From Aquibacillus kalidii (GTDB lineage: Bacteria; Bacillota; Bacilli; Bacillales; Amphibacillaceae), in contig NZ_JACLZI010000056.1 of assembly GCF_014280935.1 (NCBI RefSeq), forward strand, positions 124,001 through 188,000: a DNA stretch of 64,000 bases, read 5' to 3'. A program made the translations under genes and the position numbers. Position 1 is the first letter of the stretch. The number at the start of each line of letters is the position of its first letter. The notes below the pieces were generated by a model. It saw only the letters and a program-made list of their open reading frames with translations, did not search any database and was not told where the DNA came from. Below, piece after piece: positions 1-7,744 of this stretch.

Positions 1-1012
1 AACTCTTTGTTTCTTCGGCTAGCTTTCTAACTTCGTCTGCCACTACGGCAAACCCCTTACCATGTTCACCTGCTCTTGCCGCTTCGATTGCAGCATTTAA
101 AGCAAGTAAATTTGTTTGTTCAGCAATCCCAGTAACTATACTAACAATCCCGCCAATTTGGTTGGAGATATCTTTTAGTCCTTCTGTTTGCTCCTTAATT
201 TCGTGCATTCTTTCGTCAATATCATTCATCTTTGCCTGTTGGTCCTCTAAATCTCGTTTACCACGAATGGACGTTTCTTCAACATCCACTGATGTTTTTG
301 TACCCTCTTTAGATGTATGGAGGATACCGTCTAACTTAGATACTAATTCTTGTATGGACGCTGTTGTTTGTTGAAAGACAGCTGCTAATTCTTCAGAAGT
401 ATCCCCAATCTTTTCATGTAACTGATTCTTCTCTTGTTCCTGCTTTTTAGTTACTTGATCAACTTCTGCTTGGAAAGCATCTAAAACTAATTGCTGTTCA
501 ATGTTTAAAATCTTTGTTGTGGCATTAACCGCTTCTCTAAATTCTTTCTTGCTAGCAAATCTTTCATCAAATATATCCATTAAGGACATTAACAAATCCT
601 GAAAAGCACACATATACCATTTCGGAAGAAGACCTATTCTAAAATGAATATGAGCAATTTGCTTTCGCTTTGCTATAAAAGTATCATCAACGATACCGTC
701 AAACATCTCTTGAATATGAATCGTTAACGTCTTCTTTAACCTTTCAACAGAGCTATTTGTTTGTATAATCTCCATAAGAGAGCCCTCGTGTTCTAGGTTT
801 TTATAAAATTGATTGACAATACTGTCGATATTCTCTGATACATACGGCTTTACTGACTTTAGTGTAACTAAGTCTGTTTCTGTAAGATTGATCATTGCTA
901 ATTGTTGATTAATGTCATGATTGTCTTCAATACTTATAATATGACTTTTACTTTGATTGAGAACTGTATGTGGTTGCTTTTCTATTTTCTTTCTCTTTGT
1001 AATAAACTTCAT
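1..1012 (-). CDS. hemAT: HemAT-type globin-coupled chemotaxis transducer (3' end outside window)
   Basis: Soluble haem-based oxygen sensor that signals to CheA/CheW. Residues 1 to about 180 form the globin-coupled sensor domain: Tyr70 (NQFY) and His123 (HFRIGL, followed by PKWY) fall at the positions of the distal Tyr and proximal haem His of B. subtilis HemAT. There is no membrane segment. The rest is the coiled methyl-accepting signalling domain, reaching the hairpin tip core ([19 protein letters not shown]) near the window edge. The ATG at 1012 follows a GGGGGT ribosome site about 9 bases upstream. A TATAAT box and a TCCGATA box (1060-1066, like a SigD -10) lie upstream, but I see no correctly spaced SigD -35. 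The gene continues off the left edge, so it is partial here, not broken. Confidence 0.95.
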   Translation of the reverse strand, partial: MKFITKRKKIEKQPHTVLNQSKSHIISIEDNHDINQQLAMINLTETDLVTLKSVKPYVSENIDSIVNQFYKNLEHEGSLMEIIQTNSSVERLKKTLTIHIQEMFDGIVDDTFIAKRKQIAHIHFRIGLLPKWYMCAFQDLLMSLMDIFDERFASKKEFREAVNATTKILNIEQQLVLDAFQAEVDQVTKKQEQEKNQLHEKIGDTSEELAAVFQQTTASIQELVSKLDGILHTSKEGTKTSVDVEETSIRGKRDLEDQQAKMNDIDERMHEIKEQTEGLKDISNQIGGIVSIVTGIAEQTNLLALNAAIEAARAGEHGKGFAVVADEVRKLAEETKS

Positions 1013-1119
1013 TTTAGTAACCCCCAAGTTGTATTAAGAAAAACCCTCATTATAGGTAGTATCGGATGGACCTATTTTTTATAAAGTAATTTATACGCAT
1101 TGGGGGTATTTTTCTAAAT

Positions 1120-1153
1120 AAAAAAAGAAGTCCTCTACTGATTTGTTAGAGAA
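1120..1153 (-). terminator. terminator after the CsoR-like gene
   Basis: On the minus strand the short stem CTCTA/TAGAG is followed by a run of seven T. It lies just beyond the stop of the CsoR-like remnant and ahead of the HemAT promoter. Confidence 0.6.
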
Positions 1154-1157
1154 TTAA

Positions 1158-1398
1158 TTACCTACTTTTTACAAGTAAGTCAACTGCTTCTCTAACGAAT
1201 TCCTCAGAGTCTTCTCCCTTTTCTTCTGCCTCACGAACGCATTCCACCAAGTTTGTACTAACGATTAGCCCCATTGTCCGGTCAATTGCAGTTCGAACTG
1301 CAGACATCTGTGTGATAACATCTTTACACTCGGATCCCATTATCCATCATTTTCAGGATCCCTCTTGACCCTAATCTCATTTGATCTGTATATTCTAA
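1158..1398 (-). pseudogene. CsoR/YrkD-family repressor, decayed
   Basis: The open part (from 1340, 60 aa) is the C-terminal two thirds of a CsoR/RcnR/CstR-family (DUF156) metal- or persulfide-sensing repressor: SECKDV, QMSAVRTAIDR and NLVECVREAE carry the two conserved cysteines. Upstream, another frame encodes EYTDQM...GILKMMDNG, the expected preceding residues, running straight into a GGGATCC where one G too many breaks the frame before SECKDV. About eight codons of the conserved NRLKRxEGQ segment are missing, and the position expected for the start codon reads TTA after a GGAG ribosome site. I infer a pseudogene; a short protein from the ATG at 1340 would lack helix 1. Relatives (YrkD, CstR) sit next to rhodanese genes, as here. 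Confidence 0.65.
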
Positions 1399-1421
1399 AT
1401 TAAATATCTCCTCTAAAATAA

Positions 1422-1769
1422 CTAATCCTTACAAATACAATTTGTCAGCGTATAACCAACAACTTTAAATCCTTTATTATGCAAAAAACGAATACCTAAA
1501 TTTTTTTCCATATGATCAGAAGCGATAACATGAATCTCCTTACCCGGGATTTCATGATGGTATCTCTTCAAATATGCAATCGGCATCACTATAGAATCAT
1601 CAACCATTTGTTTTGCGGCTATATTGTAGTCACGAATGTCTAACTTAACCTTCTTTTGTTCTGAGTGGCTATTGGCATCTATACACGGAATCCCCTTAAC
1701 AGGAACATATCTTGAATACAAAAAATATAAGCACAAACTAATGACAAAAACAGAAAATAGAATGAGCAA
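1422..1769 (-). CDS. membrane-anchored rhodanese-like protein without active-site Cys
   Basis: 115 aa. An N-terminal hydrophobic helix (residues 2-19) is followed by a rhodanese-like fold: KLDIRDYNIA at the position of the usual LDVR motif, then PIAYLKRYHHEIPGKEIHVIAS. The catalytic loop, normally CxSGxRS, reads ASDHMEKN, so the persulfide-forming cysteine is absent and sulfurtransferase activity is unlikely. The start is TTG at 1769 with GGGGG seven bases upstream; no ATG fits. It is co-oriented with, and 20-odd bases upstream of, the decayed CsoR-like gene, like the sulfide-responsive yrk/cst arrangements. It may be a non-catalytic binding domain or a gene in decay with its neighbour. Confidence 0.6.
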   Translation of the reverse strand: MLILFSVFVISLCLYFLYSRYVPVKGIPCIDANSHSEQKKVKLDIRDYNIAAKQMVDDSIVMPIAYLKRYHHEIPGKEIHVIASDHMEKNLGIRFLHNKGFKVVGYTLTNCICKD

Positions 1770-1893
1770 TCCTTTTCCCCCACATCTATATATTCAATGT
1801 TGATTAAATACATGTTATGTCTTTAAAGGTATTAATGTCAACTAATTACCCCATCGCTTATTCTATGCTTTAAGTATTGATTGATTAACAATA

Positions 1894-1923
1894 AAAGTAT
1901 GCTCTTATTCAAGAGCATACTTT
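1894..1923 (-). terminator. terminator of the 52-aa gene
   Basis: Perfect 13-bp stem AAAGTATGCTCTT / AAGAGCATACTTT with loop ATTC, 20 bases beyond the stop codon at 1944. Confidence 0.75.
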
Positions 1924-1943
1924 AGATCAAACAATAACTGCAA

Positions 1944-2102
1944 TTACTCTACATTTCTCCCAGTTGCGCCAACATTTCTATTCGAGTTTCCACGTTGGTT
2001 TGCCTTTGGATCTGGATTAACTCCTTTTTCTCCATTCCCGGGATACAGACTCTTATGCCCTTTTTGTGCTTTCATGAATTGATCAAAATCTGGATTTACC
2101 AT
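1944..2102 (-). CDS. 52-aa hydrophilic small protein, unknown (spore-protein-like)
   Basis: ATG at 2102 with a strong GGAGGG site seven bases upstream; stop TAA at 1944; a perfect terminator follows. The product begins MVNPDFDQFMKAQKGHKS, has no hydrophobic stretch, and is rich in Asn, Gly, Lys and Arg with an NxxxRGNSNRN tail. Such composition is common in minor small acid-soluble spore proteins, but I do not recognise a specific family. The ribosome site plus private terminator argue that it is a real monocistronic gene. Confidence 0.6.
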   Translation of the reverse strand: MVNPDFDQFMKAQKGHKSLYPGNGEKGVNPDPKANQRGNSNRNVGATGRNVE

Positions 2103-2164
2103 TATCCATCCCTCCTCTCTATTAGGTTACCCAATCGAGGATTCCTTACCACATTTGTAACAAA

Positions 2165-2199
2165 AAAGCCTATGTAGCTTTCGCAGCTACATAGGCTTT
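2165..2199 (-). terminator. terminator of the dipeptidase gene
   Basis: Perfect 15-bp stem AAAGCCTATGTAGCT / AGCTACATAGGCTTT, loop TTCGC, immediately downstream of the stop at 2203; on the minus strand it ends in TTTTTTG. Confidence 0.85.
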
Positions 2200-2202
2200 C
2201 AT

Positions 2203-3579
2203 TTAATTACTTACTTCTTCCCAATAATAAACTAATGTTTCCATCCCTTTGTCAAAGCTATCCAATGGGAAACTTTCATTAGGTGAGTGCAACCTGTCTT
2301 CTGGTGTTCCGAATCCAAGTAAAACAATCGGCATCTTAAACAAAGAATCAAACCACTCTACGACGGGAATCGATCCACCCATTCGTACATAAACCGCTTC
2401 TTTTCCGAATCCCTTTTCTAAGCTTTTCGCTGCTTTCTCAATTAGCGGGTGATTTGGATCAACTTTATACGCTTTTGCCGATAATGGTTCCCGTGTGATA
2501 GTAAGCTTCACTCCAGATGGGACATGTTTTTCAAGATGTTTAACTAGCAGATCCTGAATATGATTAGGATCTTGCCCAGGAACAAGGCGACATGTTAACT
2601 TAGCAGTTGCAGAAGAAGGAATAATTGTCTTTGTTCCTTCTCCTTGATATCCACCAAACATTCCGTTTATTTCTAATGTTGGACGTGCCATCGTATGTTC
2701 TTTTGCTGTGTAACCTTTTTCAGAAACTGTTTCGGATACACCAGTAGATAGTTGATAATCCTCTCCAGGTACTTCCTTTATTAACTGTCTCTCTTTCTCT
2801 TCCAGGTCATCCACATCATCATAGAATCCAGGGACTTTGACTACTTCGTCTTCTCCTTTAAGAGAGGCAAGTAAGTGTGCCATTGCCATTACAGGATTAC
2901 GAACAGCACCCCCGTAAATTCCCGAGTGTAAATCACTAGAAGGTCCAGTCAAAGTAAATTCCAATCCTGTAAATCCTTTTAGCCCATAACAAATAGTTGG
3001 TTGTCCCTTTTCGACCATACCAGAATCAGAAATAACTACAAAGTCTGCTTCAAACTGCTCCTTCTTATTTTGAAGCAAGTCATACAGATTTTCACTTCCA
3101 ATTTCCTCTTCCCCTTCAATACAAACCTTAACATTGATCGGGAGTTTACCAACTGTTTTCATATAAGCTTCAAACACAGCTAGATGCATAAATACTTGTC
3201 CTTTATCATCACTAGCGCCACGAGCAAATAACCTTCCATCTCTAACTTCTGGTTTAAAAGGCTCACTTTCCCATAGCTCTAATGGATCTGCTGGTTGAAC
3301 ATCATAATGCCCATAAAATAAAGCAGTTGGAGCATTGTCCCCTGCACCTTTCCATTCAGCTGTAACTAAAGGGTGTCTCTTAGTCTCTTGCACTTCTACA
3401 GATTCAAATCCTATCTCTTTCAAATAATCTGCGACAAAACGAGCAGCATTAGCTACATCACCCTTATGTGCACTATCCGTACTAACACTTGGAATTGACA
3501 AGAACTCATTTAATTTATGTAAATTATTTTCTCTATTCTCTTTTAAATATTGGAGAATTTTCTCAGTCAATTTTTTCAC
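2203..3579 (-). CDS. M20-family dipeptidase
   Basis: 458-aa cytoplasmic zinc metallopeptidase of the M20 family (carnosinase/PepV-like clade), probably releasing amino acids from dipeptides. Visible metal and catalytic residues: GHYDVQP (His91, Asp93), the bridging Asp in ARGASDDKG (about 124), the EGEEEIGS catalytic/ligand glutamates (157-158), the Asp in SDSG, and the C-terminal His in RLHSPNESF. The LHSGIYGG segment marks the dimerisation lid. Length is normal for the family. ATG start; apparently monocistronic with its own terminator. Exact substrate cannot be read from the sequence. Confidence 0.9.
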   Translation of the reverse strand: MKKLTEKILQYLKENRENNLHKLNEFLSIPSVSTDSAHKGDVANAARFVADYLKEIGFESVEVQETKRHPLVTAEWKGAGDNAPTALFYGHYDVQPADPLELWESEPFKPEVRDGRLFARGASDDKGQVFMHLAVFEAYMKTVGKLPINVKVCIEGEEEIGSENLYDLLQNKKEQFEADFVVISDSGMVEKGQPTICYGLKGFTGLEFTLTGPSSDLHSGIYGGAVRNPVMAMAHLLASLKGEDEVVKVPGFYDDVDDLEEKERQLIKEVPGEDYQLSTGVSETVSEKGYTAKEHTMARPTLEINGMFGGYQGEGTKTIIPSSATAKLTCRLVPGQDPNHIQDLLVKHLEKHVPSGVKLTITREPLSAKAYKVDPNHPLIEKAAKSLEKGFGKEAVYVRMGGSIPVVEWFDSLFKMPIVLLGFGTPEDRLHSPNESFPLDSFDKGMETLVYYWEEVSN

Positions 3580-3681
3580 TTCCCTTTCTTCTTTTTCCTT
3601 ATTTTAGCACAGGTCAATCCTTCTTTACTATTGTCTACTAAATGAATTAAATCTAATAATCCGCAAAATGCTTTTTTCTGT

Positions 3682-3711
3682 AAAAAAACAGTGTTCATAA
3701 AAAGAACACTG
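3682..3711 (-). terminator. luxS terminator
   Basis: Stem CAGTGTTC / GAACACTG followed on the minus strand by seven T. Confidence 0.85.
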
Positions 3712-3724
3712 CCTTGTGACAATC

Positions 3725-4192
3725 CTATTCAGCAAACACTATATGCCATTCGTCTTTACCCTCTAGCATGCGAGCAGCAATATCTTTTGCCCCTTGTAGG
3801 CTATGATTAGCGGCCCAACCACATTGAACTTCATTACAAGCTGGAACTTCATCAGCTTCTAATACATCCTTGAGTGTTTTTTCTAGAGCCACAGCAATAT
3901 CATCAAAACTATCATTATTGAGTATTGCAAGGTAAAACCCAGTTTGACATCCCATTGGTCCAATATCTAATACATTGTCAATGTGATTGCGGATGTTTTC
4001 TGCCATTAAATGTTCAATCGAATGTAGGCCAGGCATGTCCATATGATCCCTATTAGGCTGACAGAAACGGATGTCATATTTATACACCTTGTCTCCACTA
4101 TGGCCAGTAGTAACACCTACTAATCGTATATAAGGTGCTTTTACTTTTGTATGATCCAAATTAAAGCTTTCCACATTCATTTTTTTAACCAA
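3725..4192 (-). CDS. luxS: S-ribosylhomocysteine lyase LuxS
   Basis: 155 aa. Cleaves S-ribosylhomocysteine to homocysteine and DPD, the precursor of autoinducer-2, in the activated methyl cycle. The metal-binding HSIEH (His57, Glu60, His61) with Cys124 (VQCGW) and the catalytic Cys82 (GCQTGFY) are present, as is FCQPN. The start chosen is TTG at 4192, because the GGGAG site is eight bases from it and about twenty from the ATG at 4180. A plausible extended -10 (TGTGATACAAT) lies about 110 bases upstream. I looked for an S-box riboswitch in the leader and saw none. Stand-alone gene. Confidence 0.96.
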   Translation of the reverse strand: MVKKMNVESFNLDHTKVKAPYIRLVGVTTGHSGDKVYKYDIRFCQPNRDHMDMPGLHSIEHLMAENIRNHIDNVLDIGPMGCQTGFYLAILNNDSFDDIAVALEKTLKDVLEADEVPACNEVQCGWAANHSLQGAKDIAARMLEGKDEWHIVFAE

Positions 4193-4370
4193 AAAATCAT
4201 CTCCCTTATATTACGGATAAATATTAGTTCATTTACTTAGATATCCGTTACCTGTTAAACTAAGTATCTTACTTCAAATCACCATTGTTCGATATCATTG
4301 TATCACATTGTGTACATATATTTGATGATAAAACATCTTAATATAAAGGAAATGCTAGTATAGTTAAGTA

Positions 4371-4402
4371 AAGGGTCTTGATCATAATTATTCAAGACCC
4401 TT
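4371..4402 (-). terminator. yhgE terminator
   Basis: Perfect 11-bp stem AAGGGTCTTGA / TCAAGACCCTT, six bases beyond the yhgE stop. Confidence 0.75.
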
Positions 4403-4408
4403 CCTTCT

Positions 4409-6622
4409 TTAGATTGAGAGTTGTTCAAGGTTTTCCAACCGTACGTTCTTTTTATGCTTAATTATAAAGTAAGCTAACGTTATTAGGAGGCTACTCACTA
4501 AGAAAATGGACAAGATACTTAAATCATGCCACATAACATTATAGTTTCCGATTGAAATAATCTCCCTAAATCCTTCTAACGTATAAGACATTGGTAATAA
4601 GGAATGTATTGGCTGAAGTGGTTGAGGAATTAACTGAACAGGGAAAGTCCCACCACTTGTAGTTAATTGTCCAATAAGAATCAAAATAGCCAAGAAACGT
4701 CCTGGATTCCCCATTGTAGTAACTAACATTTGAATAATCGCAACAAACGTTAGACTTGTTGCAACAGCAAAGACATAGAACATTCCAATGCTATTCACCT
4801 GTAAATCCAACCCGAAAAGGATAAAGCTTGCTACAATTAGCGCTTGTAGAATACCAGCTACGGCCAACACACCAAATTTCGCCATAAACCAACCAATGCC
4901 CGAAGATGGCAAAGCTGCAGGTTTGTTAATATCGTAAATAATCGTTAACAATAAGGCACCTACGAATAATCCTAATGAAAGAAAGTAAGGTGTTAGTCCT
5001 GTACCATAGTTAGGCACACTATGATATTCCTGTTCCTTTACTTCAACTGGACTGGCCATCATATCTTCCGTTTTCGAATTAGGCTGAAACTGATTGGCTT
5101 CCTCGCTAGCTGTGCTTAGTGTATTTTTGAATTCATTTGTTCCATCATGTAAATCAACCGTTCCATTCGATAATTCAACTGCACCTGTACTTAAGTTCTT
5201 TGAACCATCTGCCAACTGACTTGAAGAACTAGTTAAGGTGTCTGTTTTTGCATGCAATTGATTCGTGCCATCTGCTAATTTTTGAGCACCACTACTAGCA
5301 TCTGATAAGTTACTTGCAAAGGTTTCTATTCCCACTTTTAATTTTGTTTGTCCCTTTATTAGCTCAGTGGTACCAGCGTATAGTTTCTGATTCCCCTCAT
5401 ACATCTCATTTGTTGCTTGATAAAGTGCTGTTTGACCTTCTGCCAGTTTACCTATATTCGTAGGCAAATCCTTCGCTTTACTAGCTAATTGTTCTGTTGA
5501 GCTTGCAAGTACCAACGTCTGTTCAGAAAGTTTTTTAGACCCATTTGCTAACGCCGCTATCTGCGCTCTAATTTGCTTTTGCTGTTCTTCAGATAATGAT
5601 GCTATAACTGGCTCTAATGATTTCTGTAATTGGTTCATTCCTTCATTTAAAGTTTCTGCACCAGACTGAGTTGCAGAAGTACCCTGACTCAATTTTGAGA
5701 GTTTTCCTGATAAAGAATCAGCTCCTGTTTGCAATTCCTCTGTCTTTGTCATTAGTTCAGAAAAGTTGGCCTGGAAATCTTTAATTCCGTCTCCGCCCTC
5801 TTTAATTCCATTTTTAATCGATGTAATCCCATCTATTGAATCCGATGCACCTGATTTAATTTCATTAAAGCCAGAATCTAATTTTGTTAAACCACTGCTT
5901 AGCTCCTGAGTTTTTGTTGTCAGCTCAGAAATACCATTTGCCATTTTATTAGTCGACTGACTGAACTGTACTTGTTTAGAGGCGAACTGAGCCAAATTTG
6001 TTTTTAGTTCTTTTGCACCTTTATTTAATTCTTTTGCACCTTTATTTAATTCAGATGCTTTATTGTTAGCCTCAGTGAATCCTTCTTGCATGTCTTGGAA
6101 CTTTTTAAACATCGTATCAGCATAAGTCTTACTAATTTCATTCGACAAATCAGACTTCATTTTTTCTGTAGCACTATCGCCTATTTTACCTGCAATATAA
6201 TTCATACCTTCATTAGAAATATACGTAAGCTCTAATTTCTTAGGTTCTTTATCTAGTAAAGTGGAAGCATGTTCAGAAAAGTTTGCTGGAATTTTGAATA
6301 CCAAGTAGTAAGTTTGATTGTCTAATCCTGCATACGCTTCTTCTTCCGTCACCAACTTGTAATCGAAATTTCCTTTCTTTTGCAATTCTTCAACAAAGTC
6401 TTTCCCAATTTCTAAGTTCTCCCCATCGAGCTTAGCACCTGTATCCTGATTAACGATAGCTACAGGTAGTTGTTCCACAGTACCATAAGGATCCCAATTG
6501 GCCCATAAAAACATTCCCCCATATATGAGCGGCACAAACAGAAGAACAAAAAACGGAATCAAAACCTTACGATTTGTTGCAATCCCCTTCCATTCAGCCA
6601 ACCATAAACGAAACCCATTCAT
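4409..6622 (-). CDS. yhgE: YhgE/Pip-family membrane protein
   Basis: 737 aa. One membrane helix near residues 22-42, a long extracellular region, and five to six C-terminal helices (about 545-725) of the ABC-2-like type, as in YhgE and the lactococcal phage infection protein Pip. Residues about 190-510 are coiled, with recurring LxxGxxxLxxG units (for example AKELNKGAKELK, TKLDSGFNEIKSGA). Family members act in surface or peptidoglycan-linked export and phage entry, but the molecular activity is not settled. ATG with GGGGAG upstream. The TetR gene directly upstream, as in the B. subtilis yhgD-yhgE pair, probably controls it. A palindromic repeat (6642-6671) lies in its 5' leader. Confidence 0.88.
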   Translation of the reverse strand: MNGFRLWLAEWKGIATNRKVLIPFFVLLFVPLIYGGMFLWANWDPYGTVEQLPVAIVNQDTGAKLDGENLEIGKDFVEELQKKGNFDYKLVTEEEAYAGLDNQTYYLVFKIPANFSEHASTLLDKEPKKLELTYISNEGMNYIAGKIGDSATEKMKSDLSNEISKTYADTMFKKFQDMQEGFTEANNKASELNKGAKELNKGAKELKTNLAQFASKQVQFSQSTNKMANGISELTTKTQELSSGLTKLDSGFNEIKSGASDSIDGITSIKNGIKEGGDGIKDFQANFSELMTKTEELQTGADSLSGKLSKLSQGTSATQSGAETLNEGMNQLQKSLEPVIASLSEEQQKQIRAQIAALANGSKKLSEQTLVLASSTEQLASKAKDLPTNIGKLAEGQTALYQATNEMYEGNQKLYAGTTELIKGQTKLKVGIETFASNLSDASSGAQKLADGTNQLHAKTDTLTSSSSQLADGSKNLSTGAVELSNGTVDLHDGTNEFKNTLSTASEEANQFQPNSKTEDMMASPVEVKEQEYHSVPNYGTGLTPYFLSLGLFVGALLLTIIYDINKPAALPSSGIGWFMAKFGVLAVAGILQALIVASFILFGLDLQVNSIGMFYVFAVATSLTFVAIIQMLVTTMGNPGRFLAILILIGQLTTSGGTFPVQLIPQPLQPIHSLLPMSYTLEGFREIISIGNYNVMWHDLSILSIFLVSSLLITLAYFIIKHKKNVRLENLEQLSI

Positions 6623-6641
6623 GCTGTCATCTCCCCTTTTC

Positions 6642-6671
6642 TGGTGCCTGTCACCACCCGGTTTTTGTCGA
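6642..6671 (+). repeat. 30-bp palindromic intergenic repeat, copy 1
   Basis: TGGTGCCTGTCACCACCCG plus TTTTTGTCGA; it matches bases 34114-34143 (opposite strand) at 28 of 30 positions. TGGTG/CACCA can form a small hairpin. It lies in the yhgE leader, a few bases before the ribosome site. Confidence 0.8.
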
Positions 6672-6766
6672 ATGGTGCAGGGCTTCAGTAATGCATGACC
6701 ACATTAGACATTTGGTCAATTGTCATCATAATAAAACCCGGTTAGACCGAGTTGAATTTTCCTATT

Positions 6767-7342
6767 TTAACATTTGCTTAATGCCAATCCTTTAAATATA
6801 TATTCATCAAAGTAGCTAAGTATTTGTTCTTTTTCTAAAGGTTGGTGATTTTCCTCCCAATCAAATATAAAGGAGATGTATATCTTTAGAAGTACAAATG
6901 CTGTTACTTCTGGATCACACTTACGAATAAATCCTTTTTTAATTGCTGCAGTTAATTTTTCCTTGATATATTCAATAATCGCTTGTTCCATTTCATTGAT
7001 GGCTTGTTTAGCTTCTTTCGTACCCATTTCCTTTGCCTCTTGAAATAATTTAGCGGTCAATTGGTGATCCTTCCTATAAGTAAGTAAGACAAATAGAGAA
7101 TTGTGTAAATTTAACTTGAAATGCTCATTATCGTCTATCACTGCTTCTGCCTTCGACTTCATGTCTCGGAGTAACTCTAAAATGATTTGTTGGAATAGCT
7201 CTTCTTTATTTGTGAAAAATGTATAAATCGTACCCTTTCCAACATTGGCTATTTTGGCTACTTGATCCATGGTTGTTGCTTTATACCCAAACATGCCAAA
7301 AGAATCTCTTGCAGCATTCATTATACTCTGTCTTTTATCCAT
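6767..7342 (-). CDS. yhgD: TetR/AcrR-family regulator (YhgD-like)
   Basis: 191 aa. The N-terminal helix-turn-helix (residues about 8-54) has the typical GYKATTMDQVAKIANVGKGTIYTFFTNKEELF pattern of TetR repressors (motif at 20-50). The C-terminal helical ligand domain is not identifiable further. It lies directly upstream of and co-oriented with yhgE, the same order as B. subtilis yhgD-yhgE, so I infer it represses that gene or the pair. The octamer TTTGGTCA occurs in both leaders (6711-6718 and 7373-7380), a candidate half-site. GGTGGTG precedes the ATG by five bases. Confidence 0.85.
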   Translation of the reverse strand: MDKRQSIMNAARDSFGMFGYKATTMDQVAKIANVGKGTIYTFFTNKEELFQQIILELLRDMKSKAEAVIDDNEHFKLNLHNSLFVLLTYRKDHQLTAKLFQEAKEMGTKEAKQAINEMEQAIIEYIKEKLTAAIKKGFIRKCDPEVTAFVLLKIYISFIFDWEENHQPLEKEQILSYFDEYIFKGLALSKC

Positions 7343-7461
7343 TTAATCACCACCAACTGACTGTATCGGTATTTTGGTCATTTTTGTATTATAAATGCTT
7401 CTTTTGTTTTTTTCAACTATTCTTTATAAAATAATTACCTTATATACCAAACAAAGAACAA

Positions 7462-7690
7462 AAGCGCAGAGCGCCGGTAAGCGACGTACGGACTGGGACT
7501 GAGGTTACTCGTCCCACCGAAAACATTTGGACTGAGCCGTAGGAGATAAAGGCAACACGGTGAACGAAGTGACTTCGGAAATTCGACTAAGCGTCGAATT
7601 GTTATCGTACGAAGGTGAGGGAAGTCTCGCTAGTCGCTGGCGCTCGGAGCTGGACGAGACTAATCTTGCGTTATCCGCATTTAGCAGATT
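7462..7690. repeat. Bacillaceae-type GC-rich intergenic repeat
   Basis: A roughly 230-base block without a credible gene, clearly more GC-rich than its flanks, beginning AGCGCAGAGCGCCGGTAAGCG and containing GCCGTAGGAGATAAAGGC and GCTGGCGCTCGGAGCTGGA. I recognise this wording from dispersed, structured repeats that recur in intergenic regions of many Bacillaceae. Its function is not known to me. Open frames through it are accidental. It occupies most of the gap between the TetR gene and the spore lipoprotein. Confidence 0.6.
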
Positions 7691-7715
7691 TTATAATTTC
7701 CTAAACTACAAGCAA

Positions 7716-7742
7716 AAAGTGAGGGTATTGTACCCTCACTTT
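7716..7742 (-). terminator. terminator of the YhcN-type gene
   Basis: Perfect 12-bp stem AAAGTGAGGGTA / TACCCTCACTTT with loop TTG, abutting the stop codon. Confidence 0.85.
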
Positions 7743-7744
7743 AT

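Noticed and set aside
4193-4370. S-box (SAM) riboswitch before luxS
   Set aside because: No recognisable S-box core words or terminator/antiterminator pair in the leader.
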